Source of the DNA: Exiguobacterium sp018617385
Lineage (GTDB): Bacteria > Bacillota > Bacilli > Exiguobacteriales > Exiguobacteriaceae
NCBI RefSeq assembly: GCF_018617385.1
Contig: NZ_JACSKA010000006.1
Location: 1-64,000, forward strand
Reading direction: 5' to 3'
DNA: 64,000 bases
Positions 40,662 through 49,346 of this stretch are shown one piece after another. Below the pieces are notes generated by a model, which saw only the letters and a list, made by a program, of their open reading frames with translations, had not been told where the DNA came from and made no database searches. Positions within the stretch are counted from its first letter, which is position 1; each line of letters opens with the position of its first letter. The position numbers and the translations under genes are program-made.

Positions 40662-41606
40662 TCAAATGACATCCGTTTGTTTTTTCGTACGGCTACCTTG
40701 AAAATACGTAGATAAATAAATGCCGACAATAACGAATCCGAGTCCGACCACCGCATTCCACGGAATCGTTTCACCGAGTAAAATCCCTGACAACATGACT
40801 CCAAATAAGGGAACTAAGAAGATATAGAGTGAAATTCGACTGACCGGATTGTATTTCATTAACGTGTTCCACAATGTAAATCCGATCGCTGACAACATCG
40901 CCAAGTAAAACAAGAACGCAATCGTCTGTCCGGTGTACGGCATAGAAACACCATTCGGGTCTAATAAATAGCCGATTAGCAGCAACCCAACAGAACCGAT
41001 CACCATCGCCCAAGCCGTCATCGGGGCAACATCATATGTCTTCGAGTAGTCCTTCGCTATCAAGTTTCCGAACGCTCCGGATACCATCGCCAAGATGAGT
41101 AAAATCTCTCCGAACCCAAAACCAACTTCAGATCCGGTCGCCGGCCAGTTCGCGATGACGATTCCAGAAAAACCAAACGTTAAAGCAAACCCCTTCAATC
41201 GATTCAACTTGTCGTCTTCATATCGGAAATGAGCGAGGGCCATTTGGAAAAATGATGTGGAACCAGCAATGATCGATCCCTGGACCCCGGTCGAAATGGA
41301 CAGTCCGATATAGAAGAACAAGTATTGTAGAAACGTCAAGAACGAACCGAGATGCGCATAAGCCTTAACCTTTTCACGGGTCAATCGGACAGATCGTTTC
41401 AAAACGGTCTGACTGATGATGAGCAATAGAATCCCCGCGAGTAAAAAGCGCTCGCCCGCGAACAATAGTTGTTGCCCATACTCGTTCGATTGAATATCAA
41501 GCTTCTCATAACTCAACTTGATGAATGGGAACGCACTTCCCCATAACAACGTATTGAAAATCGCCAATAACGCCACCGTCCAAGGGCGTTCAAATATATT
41601 TTGCAT
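40662..41606 (-). CDS. EamA/DMT family transporter
   Basis: 314 residues with ten predicted helices arranged as two EamA repeats (about 10-150 and 165-300). Typical traits are 'NTLLWGSAFPFIKLSYE' in helix 1 and 'VPLFGVMLSGILLGE' in the second repeat. Metabolite or amino acid export is likely; the substrate is unknown. AAGGAG is 10 nt before the ATG. It is divergent from the metal ATPase gene and shares the 200 bp region with PerR and Fur boxes. Confidence 0.88.
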   Translation of the reverse strand: MQNIFERPWTVALLAIFNTLLWGSAFPFIKLSYEKLDIQSNEYGQQLLFAGERFLLAGILLLIISQTVLKRSVRLTREKVKAYAHLGSFLTFLQYLFFYIGLSISTGVQGSIIAGSTSFFQMALAHFRYEDDKLNRLKGFALTFGFSGIVIANWPATGSEVGFGFGEILLILAMVSGAFGNLIAKDYSKTYDVAPMTAWAMVIGSVGLLLIGYLLDPNGVSMPYTGQTIAFLFYLAMLSAIGFTLWNTLMKYNPVSRISLYIFLVPLFGVMLSGILLGETIPWNAVVGLGFVIVGIYLSTYFQGSRTKKQTDVI

Positions 41607-41671
41607 GACACAAAAACTCCTTAATCTTTTTATTTGTGAGTCACTGATAAGCGTGTTAAGATAAACCTAGA

Positions 41672-41686
41672 TAATAATAATTATAA
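41672..41686. promoter_or_regulatory. PerR box
   Basis: TAATAATAATTATAA matches the Bacillus PerR operator TTATAATNATTATAA with a single mismatch. It lies 121 nt upstream of the metal ATPase gene and 65 nt upstream of the divergent EamA gene. Confidence 0.7.
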
Positions 41687-41740
41687 ATAAAGGATTCAGA
41701 TGAAACTTCTATAAATTCTTTATTTTAAGCCAATTGAAGA

Positions 41741-41755
41741 TGATAATCATCATCA
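41741..41755. promoter_or_regulatory. Fur box
   Basis: TGATAATCATCATCA matches the 7-1-7 Fur box TGATAATNATTATCA with one mismatch, and a further half-site ATTATCATT follows at 41759-41767. It lies 52 nt upstream of the metal ATPase start. Confidence 0.68.
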
Positions 41756-41807
41756 GTCATTATCATTTAATCGAGATTTATTCTCAATTAGAAAGAAGGG
41801 ATTATCG

Positions 41808-43715
41808 ATGAATGTCCAATCGGTTACGCACGAAAAAAGCCACGTTTTCAAACGGGCTAGCTGGTACGAACATATTGAATTGATCATGGCGCTCATTAGC
41901 GGTGTATTGATTGTACTCGCTTATATCGCCGAAACACAAGGCGGAGCGCCTTGGATTCATGTCACACTTTACTTATCCGCCTTCTTCATCGGAGGATACG
42001 CAAAAGCGAAAGAAGGGATTTCGGATACGATTGAGACGAAATCGCTGAATGTAGAGCTTCTCATGATTATCGCCGCCATCGGTGCCGCTTCGATTGGGTA
42101 CTGGATGGAAGGGGCAATCCTCATCTTCATTTTTGCTTTATCCGGGGCACTCGAGACGTACACGATGAACAAAAATGAACGTGCCCTCGAATCGTTAATG
42201 GAGTTACAGCCGGAACAGGCGACTCGTCTAACAGACACTGATGAACTCGAGGTCGTTCATATCGACGACCTTCGTGTCGGAGATCGGATTTATGTCCGTC
42301 CTGGTGAACGCATTCCGGTCGATGGAAAAATTGTAAAAGGGAATGCATCCGTAGAAGAAGCCGCTATCACAGGCGAATCCGTCCCTGTTGATCGTCAAGT
42401 CGGTGATGACGTGTTCGGATCGAGCGTCAACTTGAACGGAGTATTGACGATCGAAGTGACAAAACTTGCGACGGAAACACTGTTCCAAAAGATCATTCAA
42501 ATGGTCCAACAGGCACAAGAAGAGAAATCACCGTCTGCCCAGTTCATCGATCGATATGAAGGACGTTATGTTCAAATCGTGCTCTTCTCTGTTGCGGCCA
42601 TCATCATTCTCGGACCGTTCGTCACGTCATGGTCTCTTGAAACGAGCATCTATCGCGGCATGATCCTTCTCGTTGTCGCCTCCCCTTGCGCACTCGTCGC
42701 CGCCATCACACCGGCCGCGCTGGCTGCCATCGCCTCTTCTGCAAAACACGGGATTCTTTTTAAAGGCGGTGCTCATATCGAGAACATGGGACGTCTAAAA
42801 GCAATCGCCTTTGACAAGACCGGCACACTCACAATTGGGAAACCGATTGTGCAAGAAGCGCTCATCTCACCTTCATTAGAAGAAGAGGACGTCAACCGGA
42901 TCGTCAGTTTGATTGAAGAGCATTCGATGCATCCACTTGCTGAAGCGCTCGTCTCATATACGGGAAAACATACCGGGGAAATGACACACTTCAAAGACAT
43001 CACAGGCTCTGGAATTGAAGCAACGATTGACGGGACAACGTATCGGGTCGGAAAACAGAAGTTCGCTGACCGAAGCGGTGATTTCTTTAAACATGATGTC
43101 GAACGATTGAAAGAGGCTGGTCACACCCTCGTCTTTATCAGTGACGAGTCACGTACAATCGGTGCCTATGCTTTACGTGACACACTACGCCCTGAGGCAA
43201 AAGTAGCGATCCAGCGGTTGAACGACTTAGGGATTGCGACGATCATGATTACCGGGGACAACGAGGCGACCGCTCGCGCCATCGCGAACGAAGCCGGATT
43301 GACACGCTATATCGCCGAATGTTTGCCCGAAGAGAAGGTTTCGCAAATCAAGACGTTACGCGAGGAATATGGAACAATCGGGATGATCGGCGACGGAATC
43401 AACGATGCCCCCGCCCTTGCGACAGCCGACGTGGGGATTGCCATGGGCGAAGGTACGGATGCCGCACTTGAAACGGCAGATGTCGTCTTAATGAAAAACG
43501 ACCTCGTCCGATTGAGCGACGCCATTCGTCAATCACGTAAGTTGAATCGCATCGTCTTACAGAACGTCGTTTTTGCACTCGGTGTGATCCTCGTTCTGAT
43601 CGCAACGAACATCTTTGAGTTACTCATCATGCCGTTCGCGGTCGTCGGACATGAAGGCTCTACTATTTTGGTTATTTTGAACGGTCTTCGACTCCTCACG
43701 TCATCATGGGAGTGA
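41808..43715 (+). CDS. pfeT: P1B-4-type metal-exporting ATPase (PfeT/FrvA-like)
   Basis: 635 residues. The membrane metal motif is SPC (residues 292-294), not CPC, and the C-terminal helix has 'HEGSTILVILNGLRLL'. Together SPC and HEGST define the P1B-4 group, which exports Fe2+ or Co2+. The phosphorylated Asp is D336 ('DKTGTLT'); 'TGES' of the actuator and 'GDGINDAPALA' of the hinge are intact. No N-terminal HMA domain. PerR and Fur boxes upstream match the control known for B. subtilis PfeT and Listeria FrvA, so Fe2+ efflux is the best guess. Confidence 0.9.
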   Translation: MNVQSVTHEKSHVFKRASWYEHIELIMALISGVLIVLAYIAETQGGAPWIHVTLYLSAFFIGGYAKAKEGISDTIETKSLNVELLMIIAAIGAASIGYWMEGAILIFIFALSGALETYTMNKNERALESLMELQPEQATRLTDTDELEVVHIDDLRVGDRIYVRPGERIPVDGKIVKGNASVEEAAITGESVPVDRQVGDDVFGSSVNLNGVLTIEVTKLATETLFQKIIQMVQQAQEEKSPSAQFIDRYEGRYVQIVLFSVAAIIILGPFVTSWSLETSIYRGMILLVVASPCALVAAITPAALAAIASSAKHGILFKGGAHIENMGRLKAIAFDKTGTLTIGKPIVQEALISPSLEEEDVNRIVSLIEEHSMHPLAEALVSYTGKHTGEMTHFKDITGSGIEATIDGTTYRVGKQKFADRSGDFFKHDVERLKEAGHTLVFISDESRTIGAYALRDTLRPEAKVAIQRLNDLGIATIMITGDNEATARAIANEAGLTRYIAECLPEEKVSQIKTLREEYGTIGMIGDGINDAPALATADVGIAMGEGTDAALETADVVLMKNDLVRLSDAIRQSRKLNRIVLQNVVFALGVILVLIATNIFELLIMPFAVVGHEGSTILVILNGLRLLTSSWE

Positions 43716-43830
43716 TCTATTCGACAAAATGGAATCGATGATTGAAACAATATGTCGATTTCGTTATAATTGAAACAATGTGTCTACAGACTGAAACTGA
43801 TCGAAAGATTGACTAAAGGTGGTACAAGAT

Positions 43831-44757
43831 ATGAATACGATTGCAGTCATCGGCAAGGTGTTTGTCGATATTAAAGGGACTTCCTTCGCACCGCTCCACA
43901 AAGATGCGAAGAATGTCGGCGACATCACTTTCTCCAATGGCGGAACAGGTCGAAACGTTGCTCAAAACTTAGGTGTGCTCGGTAACGATGTCCGCTTCGT
44001 CTCGACCGTCACGAACGACCAAATCGGTGTCGGCGTCCTCGAAGAATTACGTTGCTTGAATGTAAACGTCGACGGGGTCGACATGCTTGACGATAATGGT
44101 ATGGGCATGTGGCTCGCCGTAATGGACAACAACGGTGATCTTCAAACATCTATTTCGAAGCAACCGGACGAAGCCCGTATGGAAGAAGCGATTTTACGTC
44201 AAATCGATACGGTCTTTGAAGAGAGCGACGCGGTCGCCATCGATTTAGACTTATCGGTCAACGTCTTGAACGAGACGATCGAACTATGCCGTGAAATGGA
44301 TTTACCGCTTTATGGTGTCTGTGGCCATCTATCCGTCATCGAACGAAACCGTCATTTGCTTCAAGGCTTCACAGGATTCATCTGCAGTCGTGAGGAAGCA
44401 GAAATTTTATCCGACATGTCGATCGTCACAGTGGACGATGCCCTTCGTGTCGCGGAAGTACTCGCCATGAAAGGTGCCCCCCTCACCATCGTCACGATGA
44501 GTGAGCTTGGTGCCGTGTATGTCGACCTTCGTACGAACGAACAAGGTCACGTCCCGACGACGAAAGTGAAAGTCGCAGACTCCACGGGAGCCGGTGACTC
44601 CTTCTTCTCCGCTGTCATCTCTGAACTCATGAAACAACATTCGATTGAAGAGGCGCTTCGATTAGGTATGCGTGTCGCAGGAAAAGTCATCGCGTCGCAT
44701 GAGAACGGATTGACGCAAGAGATGTACGCATCATTAGAACAACCTACGCAAGAATAA
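43831..44757 (+). CDS. PfkB family carbohydrate kinase
   Basis: 308 residues from ATG 43831, with AAAGGTGG 7 nt upstream; a GTG 12 nt earlier overlaps that ribosome site. The family signatures are 'FSNGGTGRNVAQNLGVLG' near the N-terminus and 'ADSTGAGDSFFSAV' near the C-terminus, which holds the catalytic Asp and the anion hole. It probably phosphorylates a nucleoside or sugar; pseudouridine or ribose kinases are the nearest in style. No sugar genes are adjacent to narrow it down. Confidence 0.88.
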   Translation: MNTIAVIGKVFVDIKGTSFAPLHKDAKNVGDITFSNGGTGRNVAQNLGVLGNDVRFVSTVTNDQIGVGVLEELRCLNVNVDGVDMLDDNGMGMWLAVMDNNGDLQTSISKQPDEARMEEAILRQIDTVFEESDAVAIDLDLSVNVLNETIELCREMDLPLYGVCGHLSVIERNRHLLQGFTGFICSREEAEILSDMSIVTVDDALRVAEVLAMKGAPLTIVTMSELGAVYVDLRTNEQGHVPTTKVKVADSTGAGDSFFSAVISELMKQHSIEEALRLGMRVAGKVIASHENGLTQEMYASLEQPTQE

Positions 44758-44761
44758 ATAG

Positions 44762-44790
44762 AACGCATCGGCGAATCGTCGATGCGTTTT
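44762..44790 (+). terminator. terminator of the PfkB gene
   Basis: Arms AACGCATCG and CGATGCGTT with a short loop, then TTTG. Confidence 0.7.
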
Positions 44791-44824
44791 GTGCAAAATC
44801 ACAGGAACGAAAGGAACGATTTCA

Positions 44825-45262
44825 TTGGTTCGAACGAAATTAAGAAGCGCGATTATTTTAATGAATGATCAAGATGAAGTGGCTCTAATCCGTCGCGAAA
44901 AAGAAAACGTCCTCTATTACGTTTTCCCAGGTGGCGGAGTCGAATATGGGCACACAACAGAAGAGACGGCCGTACGTGAAGCATTTGAAGAACTCGGGGT
45001 TCACGTGGAACTAGAAGGTATCGCTGCCTACGTCGCATTCAATAACGAGTTAAATCCTTATTATTGGGCGAAGATGACAGGTGGCGAATTCGGGACCGGG
45101 ACAGGTGAAGAGTTTCAAGAAGAACAGACTAACGGATCGTATACACCGATGTGGATCAAACGTTCTGCACTCCCTCATCTCCCCGTTCGTCCACCTTCTC
45201 TTGCTGAAAAACTCGCCTCACATGAGGAACGTTTTTACGATTTGACCTTATCGGAGGAGTAA
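44825..45262 (+). CDS. NUDIX hydrolase
   Basis: 145 residues from TTG 44825, which has AAAGGAAC 7-8 nt upstream; a frame from 44789 would begin inside the preceding terminator. The NUDIX box is complete: 'GGGVEYGHTTEETAVREAFEELGV' (Gx5Ex7REUxEExGU). It hydrolyses a nucleoside diphosphate-linked compound; the substrate is unknown. Confidence 0.87.
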   Translation: MVRTKLRSAIILMNDQDEVALIRREKENVLYYVFPGGGVEYGHTTEETAVREAFEELGVHVELEGIAAYVAFNNELNPYYWAKMTGGEFGTGTGEEFQEEQTNGSYTPMWIKRSALPHLPVRPPSLAEKLASHEERFYDLTLSEE

Positions 45263-45326
45263 TCAGGTGTACACCCTGCCGAATTCGGGAAACGTTTTTT
45301 AACGATCGAGTCAGGAGGGTTTTATT

Positions 45327-46280
45327 ATGGCAATGACAGAAGTGAAGGAAAAAAAGAATTGGCTTTCATTTGGGAAAGAGTTATTTCGACGATTTCAAGA
45401 GCATGATGTACAAGACTACGGGGCTACCCTCGCATTCTTTTGGTTTTTATCCATTTTTCCTGGAATCATCTTTATTTTAGCGCTCTTGTCCTTTTTTGAT
45501 GTCTCACAAGATTCGTTTCAAAATCAATTGAACGATTTGGCACCCGGGTCCGCCGCTTCCGGGTTTCTAACGGGAATTTTCGAGGCGATTGGCGAACCAC
45601 GAGGCGGTCTCTTGTCGCTCGGTGCGATCTTGGCCATTTGGTCCGCCGCAAAAGGGGTAGATCGTCTGATCACGACGTCACTTCATGCTTATGGTGAAGA
45701 CAATGAACGTAACTTTTTCGTCAAAAAAGGATTGGCACTCGGATTGACGATTCTGCTTGGAATCGGGATGCTACTGCTGATTCTCTCGAACGTGTTCGGG
45801 TCTCAAATCATTTCATTCGTCACTGAATATTTACCCGTCAACATTACCGGAGCCGAAGAAATGATGATCAACGTGTTCCGATATGTCCTTACGACGGTTG
45901 TCCTCATTTTGACGCTTTCGATTTTTTATAAAGTATCTCCACAACAGCACGTCTTTTGGAAAAGTACCATCCCTGGTGCCATCTTCGGTGTGATCGGTTG
46001 GCAAATCGTCTCATTCGGTTTCAGCCTATACGTTTCAAACTTCGGAAGTTATGACTCGACTTACGGGTCACTCGGAGGAATCATCGTCACGTTGCTCTGG
46101 TTACAATTAACCGGGATGATCATTTTAATCGGATCTGAAATCAACGCGACGTGGATGCGTTTCTTCAAGACACCGAGCGAGCGGGAATACGAACGCGACT
46201 TCAAAAAGAACAAAAAGAAAGCGAAACAAAAGCAAGAAGAAGATAACTATGACGACATCCCGACGAATACGTACGGATAA
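45327..46280 (+). CDS. yfkH: YihY/UPF0761 family membrane protein (YfkH)
   Basis: 317 residues, six helices. The family's conserved segments are 'DYGATLAFFWFLSIFPGIIF' in helix 1 and 'YGSLGGIIVTLLWLQLTGMIILIGSEINA' near the end. The cytoplasmic tail is lysine-rich. It was once annotated as ribonuclease BN, which is not supported for the family. Position near other yfk genes agrees with B. subtilis yfkH. AGGAGGG is 7 nt before the ATG. Confidence 0.92.
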   Translation: MAMTEVKEKKNWLSFGKELFRRFQEHDVQDYGATLAFFWFLSIFPGIIFILALLSFFDVSQDSFQNQLNDLAPGSAASGFLTGIFEAIGEPRGGLLSLGAILAIWSAAKGVDRLITTSLHAYGEDNERNFFVKKGLALGLTILLGIGMLLLILSNVFGSQIISFVTEYLPVNITGAEEMMINVFRYVLTTVVLILTLSIFYKVSPQQHVFWKSTIPGAIFGVIGWQIVSFGFSLYVSNFGSYDSTYGSLGGIIVTLLWLQLTGMIILIGSEINATWMRFFKTPSEREYERDFKKNKKKAKQKQEEDNYDDIPTNTYG

Positions 46281-46284
46281 CCCA

Positions 46285-46317
46285 AAAGGAGCACGTTCAA
46301 GCTGAACGCGCTCCTTT
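46285..46317. terminator. bidirectional terminator
   Basis: Arms AAAGGAGC-A-CGTTC and GAACG-C-GCTCCTTT, loop AAGCT, between convergent yfkH and the carbonic anhydrase gene. Confidence 0.85.
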
Positions 46318-46318
46318 C

Positions 46319-46870
46319 TTATGCTTCGATCGGATCAAGACGTCCCGTCGCCGGGTCGATCACGAATCCGTGTACATTCGTTCCTGGTGGCAACAGTGGA
46401 TGATTGTTAATGAGGTTGACAGAATGAACAACGTTCTCTTCAACCGAATCAAAACCATGGAGCCACTGCTCCAAATCCATCCCTGACGACTTTAGCGTCT
46501 TCAAGGTTTGAGGGTCGATTCCACGACGCTCCATCTCTCCGATGACGACAGTCGGTTCAATCGCTGCCATTCCACAATCGTAATGTCCGACGACGACGAC
46601 TTCTTCTGCTCCTAGCGCATAAAGAGCGACCAAAATGGAGCGCATGGCCGAACCGAACGGGTGTGACAAGACTGCACCCGCATTTTTAATGATTTTAGCG
46701 TCTCCGTTCTTAAGTCCTAGCGCTTGAGGTAAAAGTTCCGTCAAACGTGTATCCATACACGTCAAAATCACGATTTTCTTATCTGGGAATTTATCAGATA
46801 CGAACGGTTCGTACTGTTTTTCCTCTACGAAACGTTTATTGAATTCAAGCATTTCTTTTACGACTGACAC
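46319..46870 (-). CDS. beta-class carbonic anhydrase
   Basis: 183 residues from GTG 46870, which has GAGGAGG 7 nt upstream; the frame is open further upstream into menA without a ribosome site. Zinc ligands and the Asp-Arg pair are present in 'LTCMDTRL' and 'GHYDCGM'. It interconverts CO2 and bicarbonate. It resembles B. subtilis YtiB. It is the second gene after menA on this strand, 19 nt downstream. Confidence 0.92.
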   Translation of the reverse strand: MSVVKEMLEFNKRFVEEKQYEPFVSDKFPDKKIVILTCMDTRLTELLPQALGLKNGDAKIIKNAGAVLSHPFGSAMRSILVALYALGAEEVVVVGHYDCGMAAIEPTVVIGEMERRGIDPQTLKTLKSSGMDLEQWLHGFDSVEENVVHSVNLINNHPLLPPGTNVHGFVIDPATGRLDPIEA

Positions 46871-46889
46871 GTTAACGCCTCCTCTTTTT

Positions 46890-47789
46890 TTACAACACAA
46901 ATCTTGAAACGATGAGTCCGATGACCATCCATGCTCCGAACAGCGTGTTCACTTTCGCTGTCATCGCCATCGCAGGCATCAATGCGGCCGGCTCTGCCTT
47001 TTGCCAAAACCGTTGAATCGCCCGGACCATGACCGGCACCGTAAAGAGCGACAGCAAGACCCACGGAGTGACACCATAAAACATGACGGCGACGATGATG
47101 CCGACTAATGCCGCGATAAAGAACGCTGCCAATACATACACCGCACGCCGATGACCGACTAGACATGCGATCGTTTTTCGACCATTCTCTTTATCGTTAT
47201 CTAAATCGCGGATGTTATTCGCAAGCAAGATTGCTCCGATCAACAAGGCCATCGGGAACGACACGAGAAGCAACTCCGTCGTCACCGTATTAATTTGGAT
47301 AAAGCCGGCAATCCCGATGATGACATATCCCATGAATAGCCCCGCGACAATTTCACCGAACGGCGTATAAGCAATCGGGAGCGGTCCTCCGGTATATAGG
47401 TAGCCGACAAGCATAGACAGCGCGCCAATCCAAAGCAAATGCCAGCTTGTAGATGCCGCAATGTAGAGCCCGAGTAGTGCTGCGACCGTATACATGCCAA
47501 GTGCAATCGCTAGTACTTGCTGCGGTGTAAATCCGTCACGGACGATGGAGCCCCCAATCCCGATAGACCCCTCATGATCAAGACCACGCTTGTAGTCATA
47601 ATACTCGTTAAATAAGTTCGTCGCGATTTGAATAAGGACCGATGCCGCGAGCATGGCGAGAAAAAGTCCCCATTTGAGTTCGGTTTGATCGAGGACGATG
47701 AACGTCCCGAGCAAGACCGGAATAAAGCTTGCGGTCAGGGTATGCGGGCGAATCATTCGCCAATATGCCCCTTTCGATTTCTGTTTCAT
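46890..47789 (-). CDS. menA: 1,4-dihydroxy-2-naphthoate polyprenyltransferase
   Basis: 299 residues, about eight helices, UbiA superfamily. The two Asp-rich motifs that bind the prenyl diphosphate via Mg2+ are 'NLFNEYYDYKRGLD' (about 58-71) and 'NNIRDLDNDKENGRKT' (about 190-205). It attaches the polyprenyl tail to DHNA, the membrane step of menaquinone synthesis. It is divergent from menF, so all men genes except ubiE-like menG are gathered here. Confidence 0.95.
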   Translation of the reverse strand: MKQKSKGAYWRMIRPHTLTASFIPVLLGTFIVLDQTELKWGLFLAMLAASVLIQIATNLFNEYYDYKRGLDHEGSIGIGGSIVRDGFTPQQVLAIALGMYTVAALLGLYIAASTSWHLLWIGALSMLVGYLYTGGPLPIAYTPFGEIVAGLFMGYVIIGIAGFIQINTVTTELLLVSFPMALLIGAILLANNIRDLDNDKENGRKTIACLVGHRRAVYVLAAFFIAALVGIIVAVMFYGVTPWVLLSLFTVPVMVRAIQRFWQKAEPAALMPAMAMTAKVNTLFGAWMVIGLIVSRFVL

Positions 47790-47957
47790 TTCGTTCCCTC
47801 CCTTCGTTAGTTTACGTCTCGATGAAAAAATCTGTCAACGCCAGCCCATTATCCTCGATTCTTGATCATTTCCCGAGCATTTCATAGGCAGGTGGATTGC
47901 GAACTCATGATACACTAAAGAGTGAGAATTCTATCGGATTGAGGAGGCTTTTCTTTT

Positions 47958-49346
47958 ATGCCAGATACTCAAACACATATAAAACAGCGAATTGAGCAGG
48001 CCCATAAACGGGCGCGAGCTTGGCAACGGCCTGTCCTCGCATCATACACATGGGAAATCTCGGCGTTCGATGCTTTTCAAATCATCCAGAACACCGATAC
48101 GTCCCACTATTATTTCATGACACCAGACCGAACACTCGAAATGCTCGGTTGCGGAGACGCACTCGTCTTGAGCGCTTCTGGACCCGAACGATTTCAGCGA
48201 CTTCAATACGATTGGAGTCTTCACCGACGAGATGTCGATGCGACGATCCACGCGTTCGCCGGTTTTTCATTCGACACGTTTATGCGACCACAAAAAAGTA
48301 TGTGGGATGCCTTTGGGGAGGCATCACTCGTCGTACCAAAATTTTTATACCGCCGCTATAAAGACCGACACACGTTGACAGTCGCCACCCTCGTCTCTTC
48401 GAAGCAGTCGGTCGAACAGTATTTGATTCAATTGGCAGATCAGTTGGCCCAGTTCAGTTCACTTCGTCCGACGGAAGAAGCGACGCCGTCTTATACGAGA
48501 GTGAAAGATGGGGTCGATCACTTCAAGTCCAGTTTCCAACAGGCGAAACAGTTGATTGAAGAAGAACGCGTTGAAAAAATCGTGATCGCCCGCGAAGAAA
48601 TATATCAGCGTTCCGACGATGCATTCCCCTTCGCAAAAAGTTTGAAGCATTTAGCGGATCATCAAGAATCCAGTTACATCTATTTATATCAGCCAAAACG
48701 TGACATCGGGTTCTTCGGGGCGACTCCTGAGCGCTTGATTCAAAAAGAGGGCATGCGACTGAACACGGCCGCCATCGCAGGGACAATCAAGCGTCCGAAG
48801 ACCGAGATCGAGGCCGATCTTGCGAAAGAGAAACTCTTAAACGATTCAAAAAATCGTGAGGAGCATCAAATTGTCGTGAAAGACATTAAGCAGGCGTTGA
48901 CGCCCTATACTGCACCGATTCAAACACGAGATACACCGCAAATTTTGGCCAATCGCTCGGTGTTCCATCTACACACCCCAATTCAAGCGACACTCGAAAC
49001 GAACGCTTCCTTGCTGTCACTTGCAGAATCGCTACACCCAACGCCGGCACTCGGCGGCTCACCGAAGCGGACATCGGTCCGGTTGCTTCGTGAAATTGAG
49101 CGATTCGATCGTGGATGGTACGGTTCTCCGTTTGGTTGGGTAGACAATGAAGGCGACGGCGAATTTGTCGTGGCGATTCGCTCCGCACTCGTTCAACACC
49201 AATTCGTCGCATTGTATGCTGGATGTGGGATTGTAAAAGACTCTGCACTTGAGCAAGAGCTCGAAGAAACAGAAATGAAAATGAGTCCAATCAAACAAGC
49301 TTTGCAGTTTGATTTACACGATCAAGGAGGCACCCTAGATGAATAA
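47958..49346 (+). CDS. menF: isochorismate synthase
   Basis: 462 residues of the chorismate-utilising fold. The conserved C-terminal core includes 'KIVIAREE', 'FFGATPERLIQ', 'GTIKRP', 'EHQIVVKDI', 'LHPTPALGGSPK' and 'GWYGSPFGWVD'. The first committed step of menaquinone synthesis. GAGGAGG is upstream of the ATG. It overlaps menD by 8 nt. Confidence 0.95.
   Translation: MPDTQTHIKQRIEQAHKRARAWQRPVLASYTWEISAFDAFQIIQNTDTSHYYFMTPDRTLEMLGCGDALVLSASGPERFQRLQYDWSLHRRDVDATIHAFAGFSFDTFMRPQKSMWDAFGEASLVVPKFLYRRYKDRHTLTVATLVSSKQSVEQYLIQLADQLAQFSSLRPTEEATPSYTRVKDGVDHFKSSFQQAKQLIEEERVEKIVIAREEIYQRSDDAFPFAKSLKHLADHQESSYIYLYQPKRDIGFFGATPERLIQKEGMRLNTAAIAGTIKRPKTEIEADLAKEKLLNDSKNREEHQIVVKDIKQALTPYTAPIQTRDTPQILANRSVFHLHTPIQATLETNASLLSLAESLHPTPALGGSPKRTSVRLLREIERFDRGWYGSPFGWVDNEGDGEFVVAIRSALVQHQFVALYAGCGIVKDSALEQELEETEMKMSPIKQALQFDLHDQGGTLDE

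Noticed and set aside
44789..44824. Longer start for the NUDIX gene
   Set aside because: It would begin in the terminator of the previous gene. The TTG with a ribosome site gives the normal family start.
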